DNA of 64,000 nucleotides from NCBI GenBank assembly GCA_024579835.1, contig CP102060.1:3199558-3263557 (forward strand), given 5' to 3'. The notes beneath the pieces are model-generated. The model saw nothing but the letters and a program-made list of their open reading frames with translations, was not told the origin of the DNA and ran no database searches. The DNA comes from Clostridiaceae bacterium HFYG-1003. Lineage in GTDB: Bacteria > Bacillota > Clostridia > Clostridiales > Clostridiaceae. Every line of letters starts with the position of its first letter. Within the stretch, counting starts at the first letter, position 1. Below, piece after piece: positions 34,221 through 44,341 of this stretch. The translations under genes were made by a program, and so were the position numbers.

Positions 34221-34540
34221 ATTTATTTAGGATGCTCAGTTAGAAATCCTCCGGAGGGGGAGCCAAGGGCTGACTTAATAATAGGAAGGAGCTGACGAAT
34301 CGATCGATGCGAAGAAGTGGCTGAGACAAGCGTGAAACACATTGGGGATATGACGGGGCTGACCGAAGGGAAACTCAGGGATAATTTATCATGTCAAGAA
34401 TTTCCAGGCCTCATTTGGGCTAACTTTTGAAAAGTTGTTGTTTTTTATTAGGACTTGCTTTAGAATTAGAAAGCTTGATGATTTAGAATGCGGGAGTATG
34501 GCCTTTTCAAGATATTTTTTTTCGGGTCGAAGAAAAAGTA
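34221..34540. other. Intergenic, no gene; weak second terminator
   Basis: No coding frame was recognised. A short hairpin AACTT-TTGAA-AAGTT followed by GTTG and a T run (34422-34446) could be a minor terminator insulating the ribosomal operon. Confidence 0.4.
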
Positions 34541-34570
34541 TTGATGAGAGCGGTGCTTCTGTAGTATAAT
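34541..34570 (+). promoter_or_regulatory. Sigma-A promoter of the S10 operon
   Basis: TTGATG (34541) and TATAAT (34565) are separated by 18 bp. Predicted start near 34577 gives a leader of about 200 bases before rpsJ. Confidence 0.75.
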
Positions 34571-34591
34571 AATTAAGTTGCGAAACAGTAG

Positions 34592-34703
34592 CGATGACTC
34601 AGGAGGTGGCTGGACTTCCAGGGAATTCCTGATGAGCAAGCCTCGGCCTCAAGCCGAGACGTCGGAGTCATCGGCTGTTCGGCGTGCGCATTTTTTCGAT
34701 GAC
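34592..34703 (+). promoter_or_regulatory. Structured S10-operon leader RNA (three-way junction candidate)
   Basis: A perfect 9-bp closing stem CGATGACTC (34592-34600) / GAGTCATCG (34665-34673) encloses two hairpins: CTGG-ACTT-CCAG near 34610-34621 and CTCGGC-CTCAA-GCCGAG (34642-34658). The 3' strand can alternatively pair through GTCATCG (34667-34673) with CGATGAC (34697-34703), with a T6 run at 34691-34696 between. The two pairings exclude each other. No matching named r-protein leader is known to me for this position; regulation by an operon protein (L4 or another) would be inference. Confidence 0.5.
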
Positions 34704-34775
34704 ACACCCGGGACAGTTTACGGTGATACCGCTGTTGTGCGTGGAAGTAATACGTACCAGAAAAGGAGGAAAAAC

Positions 34776-35084
34776 ATGGCAACTCAGAAAATCAGAATCA
34801 GACTCAAAGCCTTCGATCACTCTTTATTGGATCAGAGCGCAGAGAGAATCGTGGACAGCGCTAAGAATTCAGGCGCGAAGGTCGTAGGACCCGTTCCGCT
34901 GCCGACCGACAAGGAGATCGTTACGATCCTTCGGGCAGTCCACAAGTACAAAGATTCCAGAGAACAGTTCGAAATCCGGACTCACAAGAGATTGATCGAC
35001 ATCATCAACCCGACCCCAAAGACTGTCGATGCCCTTATGAGACTTGATTTGCCTGCTGGCGTCGATATCGAAATCAAGCTTTAA
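34776..35084 (+). CDS. rpsJ: Ribosomal protein S10 (NusE)
   Basis: 102 residues, the standard bacterial length, opening '[15 protein letters not shown]'. ATG follows AAAAGGAGG; the longer open frame upstream is only the leader. A 30S head protein that also acts as NusE in antitermination. It is the first gene of the S10 operon here; the str genes (rpsL, rpsG, fusA, tuf) that often precede it in Clostridia are not upstream. Confidence 0.98.
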   Translation: MATQKIRIRLKAFDHSLLDQSAERIVDSAKNSGAKVVGPVPLPTDKEIVTILRAVHKYKDSREQFEIRTHKRLIDIINPTPKTVDALMRLDLPAGVDIEIKL

Positions 35085-35166
35085 TGGTTCTAGGTAATCC
35101 CTAAAAATCATTATGACCGCAAAGGAAGCCTTTGCGATCCGCTAATATTTACAGGAGGTATATGTA

Positions 35167-35796
35167 ATGAAGAAAGCAATCATGGGAAAGAAAATCGGGA
35201 TGACCCAGATTTTCGATGAACAAGGCAGAATGATCCCTGTTACCGTCGTTGAAGCACTGCCAAACGTCGTTGTACAGATCAAAACAGAGGAAAAAGAAGG
35301 CTACAATGCAATCCAGGTTGGATTCGGCGAGATCAGAGAATCTCTCGTCAACAAACCGAGAAAGGGTACATTCGCTAAGGCAGGTGTAACTCCCAAACGG
35401 TTCCTGAAGGAATTCCGGCTGGAAGATATTTCCTCATACAATCTAAAAGATGAAATCAAAGTAGATGTGTTCGCAGAAGGCGAAAAGATTGACGTTTCCG
35501 GTATTTCCAAAGGAAAGGGATTCCAGGGCGTTATCAAGAGATGGAACTTCAGCCGCGGTCCTGAGACCCACGGATCCAAGTTCCACCGTGCACCTGGTTC
35601 CCAGGGAGCATCCTCCGATCCTTCCAGAACCTTCAAAAATAGAAAAATGCCCGGTCACATGGGTAATGTCAAAAGAACCGTGCTCAATCTTGAGATCGTC
35701 AAGGTTATGCCGGAACGCAACGTGATTTTGATCAAGGGCGGAATCCCAGGTCCCAACAAGGGAACCGTTGTGATCAGAAACAGCGTAAAAGCTTAG
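35167..35796 (+). CDS. rplC: Ribosomal protein L3
   Basis: 209 residues. The L3 signature appears as '[18 protein letters not shown]' and the peptidyl-transferase-proximal loop as '[13 protein letters not shown]', containing the glutamine that is methylated in E. coli. ATG behind AGGAGG. It lies 82 bases after rpsJ, a slightly long spacer with no terminator seen. Confidence 0.98.
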   Translation: MKKAIMGKKIGMTQIFDEQGRMIPVTVVEALPNVVVQIKTEEKEGYNAIQVGFGEIRESLVNKPRKGTFAKAGVTPKRFLKEFRLEDISSYNLKDEIKVDVFAEGEKIDVSGISKGKGFQGVIKRWNFSRGPETHGSKFHRAPGSQGASSDPSRTFKNRKMPGHMGNVKRTVLNLEIVKVMPERNVILIKGGIPGPNKGTVVIRNSVKA

Positions 35797-35812
35797 GAAG
35801 GAGGACTAAAAA

Positions 35813-36433
35813 ATGCCGAAAGTTGGATTATATAACATTGAAGGCAGCCAGGTTGGCGATGTGGAACTGAACGCGTCAGTGTTCGATTTCCCGGTCAACG
35901 AAGCTGCAATGCATCAGGTCATCTTGGCTCTCCTTGCTAACAAGAGACAGGGAACCCAGTCAGCCAAGACCAGAGCGGAAGTTTCCGGAGGCGGAATCAA
36001 GCCGTGGCGTCAGAAGGGAACTGGCCGGGCTCGTCAGGGTTCCACCCGTTCACCGCAGTGGGCACATGGTGGTATCGTCTTCGCTCCGAAGCCGAGAAGC
36101 TACCGAATGGCCATTCCGAAGTCAATGAAGAGAGTTGCCATGAAATCTGCTTTATCCTCAAAGGTTAAAGAAGAGAACGTTCTGGTTATTGACTCCCTGA
36201 AAATGGAAGCTCCCAAGACCAGAACTATGGCTGAACTGCTCAAGAAGCTGTCCGTGAAGAAAGCCCTCATCGTTACCGGTGATGTGGAAATGAACGCGTA
36301 CAAGAGCGCCAGAAACATTGAAGGGATCACCATGGTCCCCTGCAACAACATCAATGTTTATGACATCGTAAAATATGAAAAGCTCATCCTGACTCAGGAT
36401 GCAGTCAAGAAAATTGAGGAGGTGTACGCATAA
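35813..36433 (+). CDS. rplD: Ribosomal protein L4
   Basis: 206 residues. The extended exit-tunnel loop is intact ('[18 protein letters not shown]'), which is where macrolide-resistance changes occur; nothing unusual is visible. In gamma-proteobacteria L4 represses its own operon through the leader; whether that applies here is unknown. Its stop overlaps the rplW start by one base. Confidence 0.98.
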   Translation: MPKVGLYNIEGSQVGDVELNASVFDFPVNEAAMHQVILALLANKRQGTQSAKTRAEVSGGGIKPWRQKGTGRARQGSTRSPQWAHGGIVFAPKPRSYRMAIPKSMKRVAMKSALSSKVKEENVLVIDSLKMEAPKTRTMAELLKKLSVKKALIVTGDVEMNAYKSARNIEGITMVPCNNINVYDIVKYEKLILTQDAVKKIEEVYA

Positions 36434-36735
36434 TGGCATTGAAGCTGACAAGCTGGGATATCATCAGAAAACCGGTCATCACTGAAAAATCAATGGCTGG
36501 TATGGAAGCAAGAAAGTACACATTCTTAGTTCATGTCGATGCAGACAAAACCATGATTAAGAACGCAGTCGAAGAGGCATTTGGCGTAACCGTCGAATCC
36601 GTGAAGACTCAGAACCGCCTTGGCAAGGACAAGCGGGTCGGCGTTCACATGGGCAAGCGTCCCGACACCAAGAAGGCTGTCGTAACTCTGACACAGGACT
36701 CCAAGTCCATCGAGTTCTTCGAAAACATGAACTAA
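36433..36735 (+). CDS. rplW: Ribosomal protein L23
   Basis: 100 residues, '[13 protein letters not shown]' at the N terminus is diagnostic. L23 lines the tunnel exit and docks trigger factor and SRP. Translationally coupled to rplD (TAATG overlap). Followed by an unusually long 145-base gap for this operon. Confidence 0.98.
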   Translation: MALKLTSWDIIRKPVITEKSMAGMEARKYTFLVHVDADKTMIKNAVEEAFGVTVESVKTQNRLGKDKRVGVHMGKRPDTKKAVVTLTQDSKSIEFFENMN

Positions 36736-36880
36736 TTACTCTGGCAACAGAGTAAGTCAGGCCGCAATGGACTGACTTTCAGACCTGGAATCAGGCTGAA
36801 CCAAAGCCTACCCAGGCTGAAGGGGATTTTATCCCACTATTGGCAAGTGAGCCAGATAATAATCACAGGAGGAAACAACA
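36736..36880 (+). other. Structured spacer between rplW and rplB
   Basis: 145 bases without a reading frame, while most other gaps in the operon are below 40. It contains the perfect hairpin TTACTCT-GGCAAC-AGAGTAA (36737-36756) and a weaker AGTCA/TGACT pairing just after. No T run, so it is not a terminator. Confidence 0.5.
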
Positions 36881-37714
36881 ATGGCAATCAGAGGTTTTAA
36901 ACCGACGACACCTTCCAGAAGACAAATGACCATGAGCACCTTTGAGGAGATCACGACCGACAAGCCTGAAAAATCGCTTCTTGTCACCAAGAAGAAACAG
37001 GCCGGACGTAATGCCCATGGAAAGATCACTGTCAGACACAGAGGTGGCGGACACAAGCAGAAATACAGAATCATCGACTTTAAGAGAGACAAGGACGGCA
37101 TTCCGGGAAAGGTCGCAACCATCGAGTACGATCCGAACCGCTCCGCATACATCTCACTCATCGTCTATGCTGATGGAGAGAAAAGATACATCATCACCCC
37201 GGTCGGACTCAAAGTCGGCGACAAGGTTGAATCCGGCGTGAAGGCTGACATTAAGCCAGGCAACGCGCTTCCGATGAAGAACATCCCGGTCGGTACTGTC
37301 ATCCACAACATTGAGCTGCAGAGAGGCAAAGGGGCCCAGATGGTCCGTTCCGCCGGTGCATCCGCTCAGCTGATGGCTAAGGAAGGCGACTACGCCACCT
37401 TGAGACTTCCTTCCGGCGAAATGAGATACGTCCGGATCGAGTGCAAGGCTACGATCGGAACCGTCTCCAATACCACTCACGAAATTGAGAACTATGGTAA
37501 TGCAGGACGCGTCAGACACCTTGGCATCCGTCCCACCGTCAGAGGTTCCGTCATGAACCCCGTGGATCACCCCCATGGTGGTGGAGAAGGAAAGACTCCG
37601 ATCGGCCGTCCCGGCCCGCTTACTCCCTGGGGTAAACCGGCACTGGGTCTTAGAACAAGAAAGCACAAAAAATACTCTGACAGACTTATCGTCAAGAGAA
37701 GGAATGAGAAGTAA
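36881..37714 (+). CDS. rplB: Ribosomal protein L2
   Basis: 277 residues. The C-terminal signature '[12 protein letters not shown]' contains the conserved histidine near the peptidyl-transferase centre. ATG follows CAGGAGG. Normal length and composition. Confidence 0.98.
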   Translation: MAIRGFKPTTPSRRQMTMSTFEEITTDKPEKSLLVTKKKQAGRNAHGKITVRHRGGGHKQKYRIIDFKRDKDGIPGKVATIEYDPNRSAYISLIVYADGEKRYIITPVGLKVGDKVESGVKADIKPGNALPMKNIPVGTVIHNIELQRGKGAQMVRSAGASAQLMAKEGDYATLRLPSGEMRYVRIECKATIGTVSNTTHEIENYGNAGRVRHLGIRPTVRGSVMNPVDHPHGGGEGKTPIGRPGPLTPWGKPALGLRTRKHKKYSDRLIVKRRNEK

Positions 37715-37761
37715 TCCTTCGGGATTGCTTTTCACCTTGAATTCTCGAAGGGAGGAAGAAC

Positions 37762-38040
37762 TTGAGCAGATCAATTAAGAAGGGACCTTTCGTACACGAA
37801 GGTCTTATGAAGAAAATAGAAGAAATGAATGCTAAGGGAGAAAAGAAGGTACTCAAGACCTGGTCCAGGTCATCAACCATCTTCCCCGAAATGATCGGTC
37901 ACACCATCGCTGTCCATGACGGCAGAAAACACATCCCGGTTTACATCTCCGAGGATATGGTGGGACATAAGCTGGGCGAATTCGCGTTCACCCGCACTTA
38001 CAGAGGCCATGCCTCTGAGAAAAAGTCCAAAATGAGATAG
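37762..38040 (+). CDS. rpsS: Ribosomal protein S19
   Basis: 92 residues from a TTG start behind GGGAGG ('[15 protein letters not shown]'). The family signature is in '[13 protein letters not shown]'. S19 contacts the A-site finger of 23S rRNA and S13. Confidence 0.98.
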   Translation: MSRSIKKGPFVHEGLMKKIEEMNAKGEKKVLKTWSRSSTIFPEMIGHTIAVHDGRKHIPVYISEDMVGHKLGEFAFTRTYRGHASEKKSKMR

Positions 38041-38056
38041 GAAGGAGGAGTACTAA

Positions 38057-38653
38057 ATGTTTGATGAATTGAACGTAAATGAAACGGTAGAAACGACAGA
38101 GGCTCCTTCCACCGAAGTGGTTAACGAAGCACCGAAGTCCAAAAAGTCCGTTGAAAAGGACGAGCGCCGCAGCGCCGGCCGCGCCAAGGCAAAAGCCAAG
38201 CGTGAAGACCGCCGCGTCCGCCTCGCTGAAAAAACGGCTGTGAAGAAGGAAAAGCTTCATCTGACCAAGGAAGAAAAAGCAGAAAGAAGAGCAGCGAAAG
38301 CCGCCGCCATGGAAAAAGTAACTGCCAAAGCAGTTGCCAAATATGTTCGCATGAGCCCCATGAAGGTCAACATCGTGCTGGACCTCATCCGCGGCAAGAA
38401 TGTCAACGAAGCCCTGGCTATTCTGCAGTACACTCCCAAAGACGCCGCTGTTGTAGTCGGCAAAGTCCTTAAGAGTGCAGCAGCCAATGCTGAAAACAAT
38501 CTGGAACTGGACCGCGACGCCCTTTATGTTACCGAGTGCCACGTTGGACCTGGTCCTATCATTAAGAGATTCCAGCCCCATGCACAGGGTCGGGCCTTCT
38601 CCATTTTCAAGAGAACCAGCCACATCACCGTGGTCGTCGCAGAAAGAGCATAA
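38057..38653 (+). CDS. rplV: Ribosomal protein L22 with long N-terminal extension
   Basis: 198 residues instead of about 110. The L22 core starts near residue 88 ('[20 protein letters not shown]') and keeps the tunnel hairpin and 'RTSHITVVV' end. The first 85 residues are an acidic stretch ('[18 protein letters not shown]') followed by a Lys/Arg/Ala-rich, probably helical segment. The extended start is well supported: AGGAGG lies 16 bases after rpsS, and the internal Met85 has no ribosome-binding site. Such extensions occur in some bacterial L22 proteins; purpose unknown. Confidence 0.96.
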   Translation: MFDELNVNETVETTEAPSTEVVNEAPKSKKSVEKDERRSAGRAKAKAKREDRRVRLAEKTAVKKEKLHLTKEEKAERRAAKAAAMEKVTAKAVAKYVRMSPMKVNIVLDLIRGKNVNEALAILQYTPKDAAVVVGKVLKSAAANAENNLELDRDALYVTECHVGPGPIIKRFQPHAQGRAFSIFKRTSHITVVVAERA

Positions 38654-38668
38654 GGAGGTAAAAAGCTA

Positions 38669-39340
38669 GTGGGACAGAAAGTTAATCCAAACGGATTCAG
38701 AGTCGGCGTCATCAGAGACTGGAATTCCAGATGGTACGCTGATAAGAAAAACTTCGCCGACAACCTCGTCGAAGACAATAAAGTCAGAGAATTTGTTAAG
38801 AAGAAGCTCTACACAGCCGGTATCTCCAAGATCGAGATCGAGCGGGCTGCCAAGAGATTAAAGCTGAACATCTATACCGCCAAGCCGGGCATCGTCATCG
38901 GAAAGGGTGGTTCAGGGATTGATCAGCTGAAAAAAGAGATCAGTGCGCTGACTCCTGATAAGAATGTAGTTTTAAACATCGTCGAAGTGAAGAATGTCGA
39001 TGCCAATGCTCAGCTGATGGCTGAAAACATCGCCGCTCAGCTGGAAAAGCGTATTTCCTTCCGCCGCGCCATGAAGCAGACCATCCAGAGAGGCATGAGA
39101 GCTTATGGAGTCAAGGGTGTTAAAACCATGTGCGGAGGCCGTCTGGGCGGAGCAGAAATTGCCCGGTCCGAGGCTTACCATGAAGGAACCATTCCGCTGC
39201 AGACTCTGAGAGCTGACATTGATTACGGATTCGCCGAGGCTGATACGATCTACGGAAAGATCGGTGTCAAGGTCTGGGTGTACAAGGGCGAGATCCTTCC
39301 TGTTAAAAAGAACCAGGAAGACAAGAGCCAGAGAAACTAG
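38669..39340 (+). CDS. rpsC: Ribosomal protein S3
   Basis: 223 residues, GTG start behind AAGGAGG. The type II KH domain shows the GxxG loop in '[14 protein letters not shown]'. The C-terminal half has '[20 protein letters not shown]', the S3 signature at the mRNA entry helicase site. Confidence 0.98.
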   Translation: MGQKVNPNGFRVGVIRDWNSRWYADKKNFADNLVEDNKVREFVKKKLYTAGISKIEIERAAKRLKLNIYTAKPGIVIGKGGSGIDQLKKEISALTPDKNVVLNIVEVKNVDANAQLMAENIAAQLEKRISFRRAMKQTIQRGMRAYGVKGVKTMCGGRLGGAEIARSEAYHEGTIPLQTLRADIDYGFAEADTIYGKIGVKVWVYKGEILPVKKNQEDKSQRN

Positions 39341-39365
39341 GATCTTTTGAAAGGAGGAACGACAC

Positions 39366-39800
39366 ATGTTAATGCCTAAGAGAGTGAAACACAGAAAGCA
39401 GCAGAAGGGCAATATGCGAGGAAAAGCAACCCGAGGCAATTTTATTGCCTACGGCGAGTTTGGTCTTCAGGCTATGGAACCCGGCTGGATCACATCCAAC
39501 CAGATCGAAGCTGCCCGTGTTGCCATAAATCGTTATATTAAAAGAGGTGGAAAGCAGTGGATCAAAATATTCCCTGATAAGCCCATCACCGAAAAACCGG
39601 CTGAAACCCGTATGGGATCCGGTAAGGGCTCAGTTGAATATTGGGTTGCCGTCGTGAAGCCGGGCCGCGTTCTGTTTGAACTGGCCGGAGTCGACGAGGA
39701 TCGTGCCCGCGAGGCCATGAGACTTGCATCCCACAAACTGCCGATCTCCACAAAATTTGTTACAAGAAAAGATTTTGAAGAAATGGGTGGTGAAGAGTAA
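39366..39800 (+). CDS. rplP: Ribosomal protein L16
   Basis: 144 residues. Signatures '[17 protein letters not shown]' and '[20 protein letters not shown]' are intact. AGGAGG precedes the ATG. Overlaps rpmC by one base (TAATG). Confidence 0.98.
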   Translation: MLMPKRVKHRKQQKGNMRGKATRGNFIAYGEFGLQAMEPGWITSNQIEAARVAINRYIKRGGKQWIKIFPDKPITEKPAETRMGSGKGSVEYWVAVVKPGRVLFELAGVDEDRAREAMRLASHKLPISTKFVTRKDFEEMGGEE

Positions 39801-40015
39801 TGAGGACCAGAGAACTTAACGAAATCAGAAAGAATTCTTCTGAAGATTTAGAAGCCAGACTGACTGATCTGAAGAAAGAGCTCTTCAACCTCCGGTTCCA
39901 GCTTTCCACCGGTCAGCTCGAGAATCCGATCAGAATCAAAGAAGTCAAGAAATCCATCGCTCAGATCAAAACTGTTCTGAGAGAACAGGAAATTGGCTCC
40001 GTTGTAGAGCAGTAG
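39800..40015 (+). CDS. rpmC: Ribosomal protein L29
   Basis: 71 residues, two-helix hairpin protein with the family core '[19 protein letters not shown]' and '[13 protein letters not shown]'. Coupled to rplP. Confidence 0.97.
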   Translation: MRTRELNEIRKNSSEDLEARLTDLKKELFNLRFQLSTGQLENPIRIKEVKKSIAQIKTVLREQEIGSVVEQ

Positions 40016-40039
40016 ACTTTGAAAGGAGGTCATTAAAAC

Positions 40040-40342
40040 ATGGAAGAAGTTAAAAATGAAACCGTAGCGACCGAAGTAATGGAATCTGCGGGCAGAAAAA
40101 ATAGAAAAACTCTCATCGGCCGCGTTGTCTCCAACAAGATGGACAAGACCATTGTCGTAGCCATCGAAACCAAGGTCAGACATCCGCTGTATGGAAAAAC
40201 CGTTAATCGGACCACTAAGTACAAGGCCCATGATGAAAAGAACGAAGCTCAGATTAACGACAGAGTTTTAATCATGGAAACAAGACCTTTGTCAAAGGAC
40301 AAACACTTTAGACTGGTCGAAATCATAGAGAAGGCCAAGTAA
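40040..40342 (+). CDS. rpsQ: Ribosomal protein S17
   Basis: 100 residues; the usual length is about 85. The OB-fold core begins at '[20 protein letters not shown]', so some 16 acidic N-terminal residues ('[15 protein letters not shown]') are extra, echoing the acidic extension of L22 in the same operon. The signature '[18 protein letters not shown]' is intact. Confidence 0.97.
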   Translation: MEEVKNETVATEVMESAGRKNRKTLIGRVVSNKMDKTIVVAIETKVRHPLYGKTVNRTTKYKAHDEKNEAQINDRVLIMETRPLSKDKHFRLVEIIEKAK

Positions 40343-40363
40343 GGCTTTGGAAGGAGGTCAGAA

Positions 40364-40732
40364 ATGATTCAGCAACAGACACTTTTAAAGGTCGCTGATA
40401 ATTCAGGTGCGAAAGAAATTATGTGCATCCGGGTTATGGGCGGATCCAGAAGAAGGTATGGAAATATAGGAGACACCATCGTCGCTTCCGTAAAGTCCGC
40501 AACACCAGGCGGAGTTGTTAAGAAGGGTGATGTAGTGAAAGCGGTCATCGTACGTTCCGTCAAGGGAGTCCGCAGAGTGGACGGTACCTACATCCGGTTC
40601 GATGAAAACGCAGCCGTAATCATCAAAGATGACAAGAACCCGAAAGGTACCCGTATTTTCGGGCCTGTAGCCAGAGAGTTGAGAGACAAGGACTTCCAGA
40701 AGATCCTTTCCCTGGCTCCAGAAGTAATATAA
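40364..40732 (+). CDS. rplN: Ribosomal protein L14
   Basis: 122 residues, beginning '[19 protein letters not shown]', with the basic loop '[19 protein letters not shown]' matching the L14 pattern. Contacts 16S rRNA at bridge B8. Start follows GGAGG. Confidence 0.98.
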   Translation: MIQQQTLLKVADNSGAKEIMCIRVMGGSRRRYGNIGDTIVASVKSATPGGVVKKGDVVKAVIVRSVKGVRRVDGTYIRFDENAAVIIKDDKNPKGTRIFGPVARELRDKDFQKILSLAPEVI

Positions 40733-40745
40733 GGAGTGAGAGACA

Positions 40746-41060
40746 ATGAAAATGCATGTTAGAAAAAATGACAAAGTTGTCGTGATCTCCGGTAACGACA
40801 AGGGCGTAAAGAGTGAGATCCTGGAAGCGCATCCGAAGAAGGGCACGGTTCTGGTGAAAGATGTCAACATCGTCACCAAGCACCTGAAGGCTTCCAAGAA
40901 TGCCATGAAATCCGAGATCGTAAAGATGGAAGCGCCCATCAATTCCAGCAAGGTCATGCTGTGGTGCGAAACCTGTAAAAAAGGCGTACGTCCCAGCTAC
41001 CGCTTCCGGGAAGACGGTGCCAAGGTACGGTACTGCAAAGCCTGCGACAGCGAACTTTAA
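40746..41060 (+). CDS. rplX: Ribosomal protein L24, zinc-ribbon form
   Basis: 104 residues: KOW motif at the N terminus ('KNDKVVVISGNDKGVKSEI') and a C-terminal Cys4 ribbon ('LWCETCKKG' ... 'RYCKACDSEL') that many L24 proteins lack. L24 initiates 50S assembly at the 5' end of 23S rRNA. Confidence 0.97.
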   Translation: MKMHVRKNDKVVVISGNDKGVKSEILEAHPKKGTVLVKDVNIVTKHLKASKNAMKSEIVKMEAPINSSKVMLWCETCKKGVRPSYRFREDGAKVRYCKACDSEL

Positions 41061-41074
41061 ACAGGAGGTAACAT

Positions 41075-41617
41075 ATGCCAAGATTACAGGATAAATACAA
41101 CAATGAAGTTGTAGCAGCCATGATGGAAAAGTTTGGATACAAGAACGTCATGGAAGTGCCAAAGCTCGAAAAGATCGTGATCAACATGGGCGTTGGCGAA
41201 GCTAAGGAAAACTCCAAAGTTCTGGAATCCGCCGTATCGGACCTCCAGATCATCTCCGGACAGAAGCCGGTCATTACCCGTGCGAAGAAATCCGTTGCCA
41301 ACTTCAAATTAAGAGAGAACATGGCCATCGGAGCCAAGGTCACCTTAAGAAAAGCGAACATGTACGAATTCGCTGACAAACTCATCAACATCGCTCTTCC
41401 CCGTGTCCGTGACTTCCACGGAATTTCAGACAAGAGCTTTGACGGAAGAGGCAACTACTCGCTGGGTATTAAAGAACAGCTCATTTTCCCGGAAATCGAA
41501 TACGATAAGATCGATAAAGTCCGGGGAATGGACATTGTGTTCGTAACCACAGCAAAAACCGATGAGGAAGCCAGAGAACTGTTAAGATTCCTCGGCATGC
41601 CCTTCGCACAGAACTAG
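41075..41617 (+). CDS. rplE: Ribosomal protein L5
   Basis: 180 residues. The L5 signature is visible in '[13 protein letters not shown]', and '[18 protein letters not shown]' follows. Binds 5S rRNA in the central protuberance. CAGGAGG precedes the ATG. Confidence 0.98.
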   Translation: MPRLQDKYNNEVVAAMMEKFGYKNVMEVPKLEKIVINMGVGEAKENSKVLESAVSDLQIISGQKPVITRAKKSVANFKLRENMAIGAKVTLRKANMYEFADKLINIALPRVRDFHGISDKSFDGRGNYSLGIKEQLIFPEIEYDKIDKVRGMDIVFVTTAKTDEEARELLRFLGMPFAQN

Positions 41618-41630
41618 GAGGTAAATAGAT

Positions 41631-41816
41631 TTGGCACGTAAAGCTATGATCGAAAAATGGAAGAGAGAACCGAAATTCTCATCCCGGGCTTACACAAGAT
41701 GCAGAATCTGTGGAAGACCTCACTCAGTATTGAAAAAATATGGTGTATGCCGTATATGCTTCAGAGAACTTGCGTATAAGGGCGAAATCCCAGGCGTGCG
41801 CAAGGCCAGCTGGTAA
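41631..41816 (+). CDS. rpsZ: Ribosomal protein S14, zinc-binding type
   Basis: 61 residues from a TTG start. The zinc site is complete: '[20 protein letters not shown]' gives C-x2-C-x12-C followed by I-C within the next residues. This is the short C+ form; no C- paralogue is seen in the window. Confidence 0.97.
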   Translation: MARKAMIEKWKREPKFSSRAYTRCRICGRPHSVLKKYGVCRICFRELAYKGEIPGVRKASW

Positions 41817-41841
41817 TTTTAGGAAAGGAGGCATATAAGAT

Positions 41842-42237
41842 ATGATGACAGATCCGATTGCGGACCTTTTAACAAGAATCAGGAACGCAAATGATGCAAG
41901 GCATGAATCAGTGGAAGTACCGTCTTCCAAGGTCAAGAAAGCCGTTGTGGAGATCCTTCTGCAGGAAGGCTATATCAAGAGTGTAGAAGAGTACAACGTG
42001 GGAATCATTCCCATGATGAAGCTCACTTTGAAGTATGGCGAAGGCAAGGAGAAGGTAATTAAGGGACTCAAGAGAATCTCGAAGCCCGGATTAAGAGTAT
42101 ATTGCAAGTCAGGTGAAGTTCCGAAGGTTCTGAATGGCCTGGGCACTGCCGTGATCTCAACCTCCAAGGGGATGGTCGCGGATAAGGAAGCCCGTAATTT
42201 AGGACTCGGCGGCGAAGTAATCTGCTACATCTGGTAG
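41842..42237 (+). CDS. rpsH: Ribosomal protein S8
   Basis: 131 residues with '[17 protein letters not shown]' at the N terminus and the signature '[13 protein letters not shown]' near the C terminus. Binds helix 21 of 16S rRNA; in E. coli also represses the spc operon. Confidence 0.98.
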   Translation: MMTDPIADLLTRIRNANDARHESVEVPSSKVKKAVVEILLQEGYIKSVEEYNVGIIPMMKLTLKYGEGKEKVIKGLKRISKPGLRVYCKSGEVPKVLNGLGTAVISTSKGMVADKEARNLGLGGEVICYIW

Positions 42238-42265
42238 AAGTTACAGCTAAGGAGGAAACTATAGT

Positions 42266-42808
42266 ATGTCAAGAGTAGGCAAAGCGCCGATAGCAATTCC
42301 CAATGGTGTAACTTTCACAGTGTCAGACGACAATGTCGTCACTGTCAAGGGACCAAAAGGACAGCTTGAAAAAGCGTTTAACAATAGAATGAATATCGAG
42401 AAGAATGAGAACAACGAGATCGTTGTAACCAGACCTTCCGATTTGAAGGAAGACCGTGCCCTGCATGGCCTGACCAGAGCTCTCATCAACAACATGGTTG
42501 TCGGTGTTACCGCTGGTTACCAGAAGAACCTTGAACTCAACGGCGTCGGTTACAGAGCCAGTGTTCAGGGAAACAAGCTGGTCATGAACCTGGGTTACTC
42601 CCATCCGGTTGAAATCGTCGCCCTGGAAGGGGTTACCTTTGAAACACCGGCTCCGACCAAAGTCATTGTCAAGGGAATTGACAAGGAAAAGGTCGGCGAC
42701 ATGGCGGCGGATATCCGTAAATGGAGAAAGCCGGAACCGTACCTTGGAAAGGGTATTAAGTTCGAAGGCGAACAGATCCGTCGTAAAGTCGGAAAGACTG
42801 GTAAGTAA
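42266..42808 (+). CDS. rplF: Ribosomal protein L6
   Basis: 180 residues; two repeated alpha/beta domains, opening '[15 protein letters not shown]' and ending with the signature region '[15 protein letters not shown]'. AGGAGG precedes the start. Confidence 0.98.
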   Translation: MSRVGKAPIAIPNGVTFTVSDDNVVTVKGPKGQLEKAFNNRMNIEKNENNEIVVTRPSDLKEDRALHGLTRALINNMVVGVTAGYQKNLELNGVGYRASVQGNKLVMNLGYSHPVEIVALEGVTFETPAPTKVIVKGIDKEKVGDMAADIRKWRKPEPYLGKGIKFEGEQIRRKVGKTGK

Positions 42809-42822
42809 AGGAGTGAATCGCG

Positions 42823-43182
42823 ATGTTTAAGAAGGAAAACAAAACCGCTTCCAGAGAAAGACGTCACGTAAGAGTGAGAAGAAAAGTCACAGGCACTTCC
42901 GAGCGTCCCAGACTTTCTGTCTACCGGAGCGAAAAGAATATTTATGCTCAGATCATCGATGATACAAAGGGTGTTACCCTGGTTGCCGCCTCAAGCCTGG
43001 ATAAGGAATTTGAAGGAACTGGCTGGAACATCGAAGCTGCCAAGAAAGTCGGCGAAGCAGTAGCGAAGAAGGCCAAGAATGCCGGAATCGACAAAGTTGT
43101 ATTCGACCGCGGCGGCTACATCTACCATGGACGAGTCCAAGCCCTTGCGGATGCCGCAAGAGAAGCAGGACTTGAATTCTAG
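42823..43182 (+). CDS. rplR: Ribosomal protein L18
   Basis: 119 residues; '[20 protein letters not shown]' and '[20 protein letters not shown]' are typical. 5S rRNA-binding partner of L5. The ribosome-binding site is AAAGGAGTG. Confidence 0.98.
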   Translation: MFKKENKTASRERRHVRVRRKVTGTSERPRLSVYRSEKNIYAQIIDDTKGVTLVAASSLDKEFEGTGWNIEAAKKVGEAVAKKAKNAGIDKVVFDRGGYIYHGRVQALADAAREAGLEF

Positions 43183-43198
43183 AAGGAGGTAACATCAA

Positions 43199-43696
43199 TT
43201 GAGAATTGATCCAAGCACACTGGACCTGAAAGAAAAAGTCGTTAAAATCGGCCGAGTAACGAAGGTTGTCAAGGGTGGACGTAATTTCAGATTCAGCGCA
43301 CTCGTTGTCGTTGGAGATGAAAACGGACATGTTGGTGTCGGAACTGGCAAGTCCATTGAAATTCCGGAAGCCATCAGAAAAGGAATCGAAGACGCCAAGA
43401 AGAACCTCATTGAGGTCGCATTGGACGGAACGACAGTACCTCACTCCATCGACGGTATATTCGGAACCGGACGCGTTCTGATCATGCCCGCCAAGGAAGG
43501 TACCGGAGTTATCGCCGGAGGACCTGCCAGAGCAGTCCTTGAACTTGCCGGACTGAAAGACGTTCGCGCCAAGTCCCTGGGATCCAACAACCCCAGAAAC
43601 ATGGTTCGCGCTACGCTGAACGGCCTGTCTGAACTGCGTTCCGCAGATAAGATCGCCAAGCTTCGCGGCAAGACCGCTGACGAGATCCGGGGATAG
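43199..43696 (+). CDS. rpsE: Ribosomal protein S5
   Basis: 165 residues from a TTG start behind GAAGGAGG. The double-stranded-RNA-binding-like N-terminal domain carries '[20 protein letters not shown]'; the loop linked to spectinomycin sensitivity appears normal. Protein ends 'KTADEIRG'. Confidence 0.98.
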   Translation: MRIDPSTLDLKEKVVKIGRVTKVVKGGRNFRFSALVVVGDENGHVGVGTGKSIEIPEAIRKGIEDAKKNLIEVALDGTTVPHSIDGIFGTGRVLIMPAKEGTGVIAGGPARAVLELAGLKDVRAKSLGSNNPRNMVRATLNGLSELRSADKIAKLRGKTADEIRG

Positions 43697-43706
43697 GAGG
43701 AGAACA

Positions 43707-43874
43707 ATGAAGATTACACTGACCAAGAGTCTGATCGGAAGAAAGAAATCTCACATTGCGACCGCCAAGGCCCTGGGCTTGTCCAAAATCGGCAAGACGG
43801 TTGAAAAAGAGAGCAATGATGCCATCAACGGCATGATCAAGGAGATCTCTTATCTCCTGAAGGTAGAAGAATAA
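43707..43874 (+). CDS. rpmD: Ribosomal protein L30
   Basis: A 55-residue protein with an ATG at 43707 behind GGAGG and TAA at 43872. Sequence '[20 protein letters not shown]' and '[19 protein letters not shown]' is unmistakably L30, placed as usual between S5 and L15. Confidence 0.96.
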   Translation: MKITLTKSLIGRKKSHIATAKALGLSKIGKTVEKESNDAINGMIKEISYLLKVEE

Positions 43875-43900
43875 TTTTTTAGTCAAGGAGGTGTAACACG

Positions 43901-44341
43901 ATGAAATTACATGAGCTCAAATCCCCGGAAGGATCCAGAAAAGCCCCCAAGCGGCTTGGACGCGGAACCGGATCAGGCCTTGGAAGAAACTCCGGTAAAG
44001 GAGAAAAAGGTCAGAATTCCAGAACCGGCGGCGGTGTAAGACCCGGCTTCGAAGGCGGACAGATGCCTCTGTTCCGGCGGTTGCCCAAGAGAGGCTTCAC
44101 CAATCCTTTCAGCAAGGAATACAATGCCATCAATTTAGATCGTTTGAACATATTTGAAAATGGAACTGAAGTGACCGAACAGCTGCTTTTAGAGAAAGGC
44201 GTGATCTCCAAAAAGCTTGACGGCGTTAAGATTTTAGGAAACGGAACTATCGAAAAAGCATTAACTGTAAAGGTAAGTAAGTTCTCTAAGTCTGCTTCTG
44301 AAAAGATTGAAGCTGCTGGAGGAAAAGCGGAGGTTCTATAA
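43901..44341 (+). CDS. rplO: Ribosomal protein L15
   Basis: 146 residues. The glycine-rich N-terminal extension ('[20 protein letters not shown]') threads into 23S rRNA. AAGGAGG precedes the ATG. Overlaps secY by one base. Confidence 0.98.
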   Translation: MKLHELKSPEGSRKAPKRLGRGTGSGLGRNSGKGEKGQNSRTGGGVRPGFEGGQMPLFRRLPKRGFTNPFSKEYNAINLDRLNIFENGTEVTEQLLLEKGVISKKLDGVKILGNGTIEKALTVKVSKFSKSASEKIEAAGGKAEVL

